A DNA stretch of 64,000 nt from Acidobacteriota bacterium (GTDB lineage Bacteria; Acidobacteriota; Terriglobia; Bryobacterales; Bryobacteraceae): contig JANXRE010000104.1 in the NCBI GenBank assembly GCA_025353165.1, forward strand, positions 1 to 64,000. Reading direction: 5' to 3'. The notes beneath the pieces were generated by a model. The model searched no databases, was not told the DNA's origin, and saw only the letters and a list, made by a program, of their open reading frames with translations. This document shows positions 62,291-64,000 of the stretch, in pieces; the first letter of the stretch is position 1, and each line of letters starts with the position of its first letter. A program made the translations under genes and the position numbers.

Positions 62291-62511
62291 GGCTGAAGAA
62301 GCCGCTCAATGCGGGATACAACCTCACCGTGGTCGATGAGGTCGCCCCGGTCGGCGGCTGCGATGCCCCTATTCACGCCTTCGATAAATTGCGCCTGCCG
62401 TTCGAGCATACGTGCAACCGTTTCCTCCACCACTTGAGCGGCGTCTTTACCTTTGCTGGCGGCGAACTGTCTCAGCTGCGCCTCCGTATCTGGTGCGAAA
62501 TGAACTTCCAT
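62287..62511 (-). CDS. Antitoxin of the ParE-type pair
   Basis: 74 residues. The N-terminus MEVHFAPDTEAQLRQFAASK resembles ribbon-helix-helix or short ParD-like antitoxins, with DAAQVVEETVARMLERQ as the dimer helix. The C-terminus (GIAAADRGDLIDHGEVVSRI) is the likely toxin-binding part. Such antitoxins repress their own operon. The gene overlaps the toxin by 4 bp. Confidence 0.82.
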   Translation of the reverse strand: MEVHFAPDTEAQLRQFAASKGKDAAQVVEETVARMLERQAQFIEGVNRGIAAADRGDLIDHGEVVSRIERLLQP

Positions 62512-62565
62512 GTGGTTTCAGGGTAAAGAGTAGTGGGCGTTCCGTCAATGGGCCTGCGCGCCAAA

Positions 62566-63432
62566 CTAGCGGGGAGTCCAGAACGGCTCCCGGGCGGGGA
62601 TGAACTCGACCGGGATCCCCGGCACTACCGTTTTCAGCCATTGGGCGCAGGTGTCCATGCCGGACTCCTCGGATGGAACGTGACCGAGGATGATGAGGGC
62701 TTTCTTCCGGCCCTCCGTGCCGGCATCGCGGACGTACTCGACGGTTTCCCATTCGCGCGTTTCTCCGATTACGAGCACGTCAACATCGCGGCGCTCGAGC
62801 AATTCGATTTGCGATCTTGAGCTGTCCGCGCCCGGGAGCAGCGCGACCCGGCTGATTCTCAGGCCAGGGTCGCCGATCACCCGGAGCGTCTTGATTTTCA
62901 GCTTTTCGCGAATCGCAGCGGCGAAATGGTCGAGGGTTGTCTCGGGCACGATGAACAGACTTTCGTTGGGGGTACGGTAGGCGGTCCAGCCCAGCGCCTC
63001 GGTCATACCCTGCAGGATTCCGTCCGGATTGCGGCTGTGCCAGTGGTCGTGGAAGCGGAAGACGACAAGGTGATGTTCCTCAATAAAGCGCAGTTTCGCG
63101 GCGAGCACCGGGTCGCCCGCGGGAATCTCGTCCAGGTTGTCGAGGTGATTGTAGAAGGTCGGCTCATGGGCGATGATGAGGTTCTTTCCGCTGGCGGCGG
63201 CGCGCTGCAACACGTCGAACGTCGCCGCGAATGTCGTCGCGATGCCGGTCACCTTCGTATCGGGATTGCCGGCTTTAAACGTGTCGACGGTGTTCGCGTT
63301 CCACGGGACGCCGACGGCTTTTTGAATCCGCTCGATGACCTGCCGGGCGGTTAAATCCGGTTCCGCGGCGGAGGCCGACAGGGCACAAATCAGGATTAGA
63401 CCAGCTCGACGACTACCGCTGTTCCGTAACAT
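62566..63432 (-). CDS. Nif3-like dinuclear metal-centre protein with a signal peptide
   Basis: 288 residues from ATG 63432; a longer in-frame start (63558) encodes Arg-rich sequence inside the upstream gene and is unlikely. The N-terminus RRAGLILICALSASAAEPD looks like a cleaved signal peptide, unusual for this family. Nif3 motifs are LIIAHEPTFYNHL (metal ligand His), FRFHDHWH and a C-terminal AREPFW. Nif3/YqfO proteins bind two metals and have unclear hydrolase activity. The gene overlaps the YbjQ-like gene by 37 bp. Confidence 0.82.
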   Translation of the reverse strand: MLRNSGSRRAGLILICALSASAAEPDLTARQVIERIQKAVGVPWNANTVDTFKAGNPDTKVTGIATTFAATFDVLQRAAASGKNLIIAHEPTFYNHLDNLDEIPAGDPVLAAKLRFIEEHHLVVFRFHDHWHSRNPDGILQGMTEALGWTAYRTPNESLFIVPETTLDHFAAAIREKLKIKTLRVIGDPGLRISRVALLPGADSSRSQIELLERRDVDVLVIGETREWETVEYVRDAGTEGRKKALIILGHVPSEESGMDTCAQWLKTVVPGIPVEFIPAREPFWTPR

Positions 63433-63758
63433 AGGACCTCCGTCACGTGCTGCATTACGTCGGTGGCGTCGTAGCGCACTCCGATGATGGCATTCGCACC
63501 CATTTCCTTGGCGTGCTCCATCATTCGCTCGTAGGCGTGCTCGCGCGTTTGTTCGCACAACTCCGAAAGGATGGTGATATCGCCTCCCACGAGCGTCTGG
63601 AGGCCCGCGCCGATGGTTCCGAAGACCGAACGCGACCGCACGATAATGCCCCGCACCATGCCGAGATTGCGAACGATGCGATAGCCGTCGAGCGTGAACG
63701 CGGTGGTCACCATGGAAGCGTCGACCCGGGGCTTGGGGGATTCGGGATGTTCAGCCAT
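63396..63758 (-). CDS. YbjQ-family (heavy-metal-binding domain) protein
   Basis: 120 residues. Family motifs are FTLDGYRIVRNLGMVRGIIV, SRSVFGTIGAGLQTLVGGDI, ILSELCEQTREHAYERMMEH and AKEMGANAIIGVRYDATDV. YbjQ/UPF0145 proteins form pentamers of unknown function, with a domain originally described as heavy-metal binding. The N-terminal 18 residues are a hydrophilic extension. It is the upstream partner of Nif3 by overlap. Confidence 0.9.
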   Translation of the reverse strand: MAEHPESPKPRVDASMVTTAFTLDGYRIVRNLGMVRGIIVRSRSVFGTIGAGLQTLVGGDITILSELCEQTREHAYERMMEHAKEMGANAIIGVRYDATDVMQHVTEVLCYGTAVVVELV

Positions 63759-63814
63759 GGCGCCAGTTTAACGCAAGAAGCAATTGGAAGGTAATCGGAG
63801 CTTCAACTATAAAT

Positions 63815-64000
63815 ATGCAGAGGCTGATCGAGGTCGAAGAGGCCCGGGCGCTGATGAATGTCGCCAAGGACTGGTCCGTTTGGCGCTGGCTCACCGAGAA
63901 GAAACGCGTGCGCCACGCCGCCGACCGCGCGGTGGATGCGCTGTCCGCGGCGGAGACCGAGGTGAAGGCGGGCTGGAGCGACGATCTGCGGAAGGCGTAT
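63815..64000 (+). CDS. Hypothetical protein, 3' cut by window edge
   Basis: 62 codons from ATG 63815 are open to the end of the window. The visible part is charged and helical (VRHAADRAVDALSAAETEVK), with Trp-rich KDWSVWRWLTEKK. I do not recognise it. No strong ribosome site is seen; GGAG lies 15 bases upstream. It is divergent from the YbjQ-like gene. Confidence 0.55.
   Translation, partial: MQRLIEVEEARALMNVAKDWSVWRWLTEKKRVRHAADRAVDALSAAETEVKAGWSDDLRKAY

Overview
The window reads as chromosomal DNA of an acidobacterium, most likely of the Bryobacteraceae / Solibacter type. The signs are high GC, many Tat-dependent exported sugar-handling proteins, SBBP-repeat surface proteins, a carboxypeptidase-like TonB-dependent receptor, a propeller protein ending in the Solibacter-type C-terminal domain (TIGR03437 family), PQQ/cytochrome c and exported S9 enzymes, and several families of palindromic interspersed repeats. 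This assignment is by protein style, not by a marker-gene search.

Layout. 0-1 kb: tail of a DUF4928-type restriction-associated protein and convergent vsr. 1.3-3.8 kb: recA, ruvA, rsmE. 3.8-8.3 kb: Tat oxidoreductase, CHAD protein and a GT2+GT4 glycosyltransferase. 8.3-27.5 kb: a surface-glycan block with an SBBP protein, membrane glycosyltransferases, GT2/GT4 enzymes, a methyltransferase, a LegB-like dehydratase / nucleotidyltransferase / epimerase operon, an S74-chaperone surface protein, a tandem GT2 protein and a ROK kinase, followed by a dead EamA transporter. 27.7-36.8 kb: the cell-shape operon mreB-mreC-mreD-mrdA-rodA, then rng and a small exported protein. 36.9-43.0 kb: YVTN propeller protein, exported protein, PQQ/cytochrome c dehydrogenase, S9 peptidase. 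43.0-48.7 kb: a patch with tatA, HU, three pseudogenes and two redoxin genes each interrupted by one in-frame TGA. 48.7-55.5 kb: TonB receptor, FecR-domain protein, propeller protein, exported methyltransferase. 55.5-62 kb: carbohydrate island (GH43-like lipoprotein, Tat oxidoreductase, GH2, Tat sugar isomerase). 62-64 kb: ParE-type toxin-antitoxin pair, exported Nif3, YbjQ, and a gene running off the end.

Main result. Two AhpC/TSA-type proteins (43557-44330 minus; 47109-48122 plus) have TGA exactly where the peroxidatic/redox Cys of the CxxC motif should be. Each is followed by the conserved second Cys and by a stem-loop compatible with a bacterial SECIS element. They are best read as selenoproteins: a three-helix membrane-anchored Sec redoxin, and an exported Sec redoxin fused to a DsbD-alpha-like domain. 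They sit among genuine pseudogenes, so routine annotation would call them broken.

A second theme is three families of imperfect palindromic repeats that overlap gene ends. One supplies the recA stop codon and another copy lies in frame inside rng. One occupies the region upstream of the S9 peptidase signal peptide. One encodes the last residues and stop of the GH2 enzyme.
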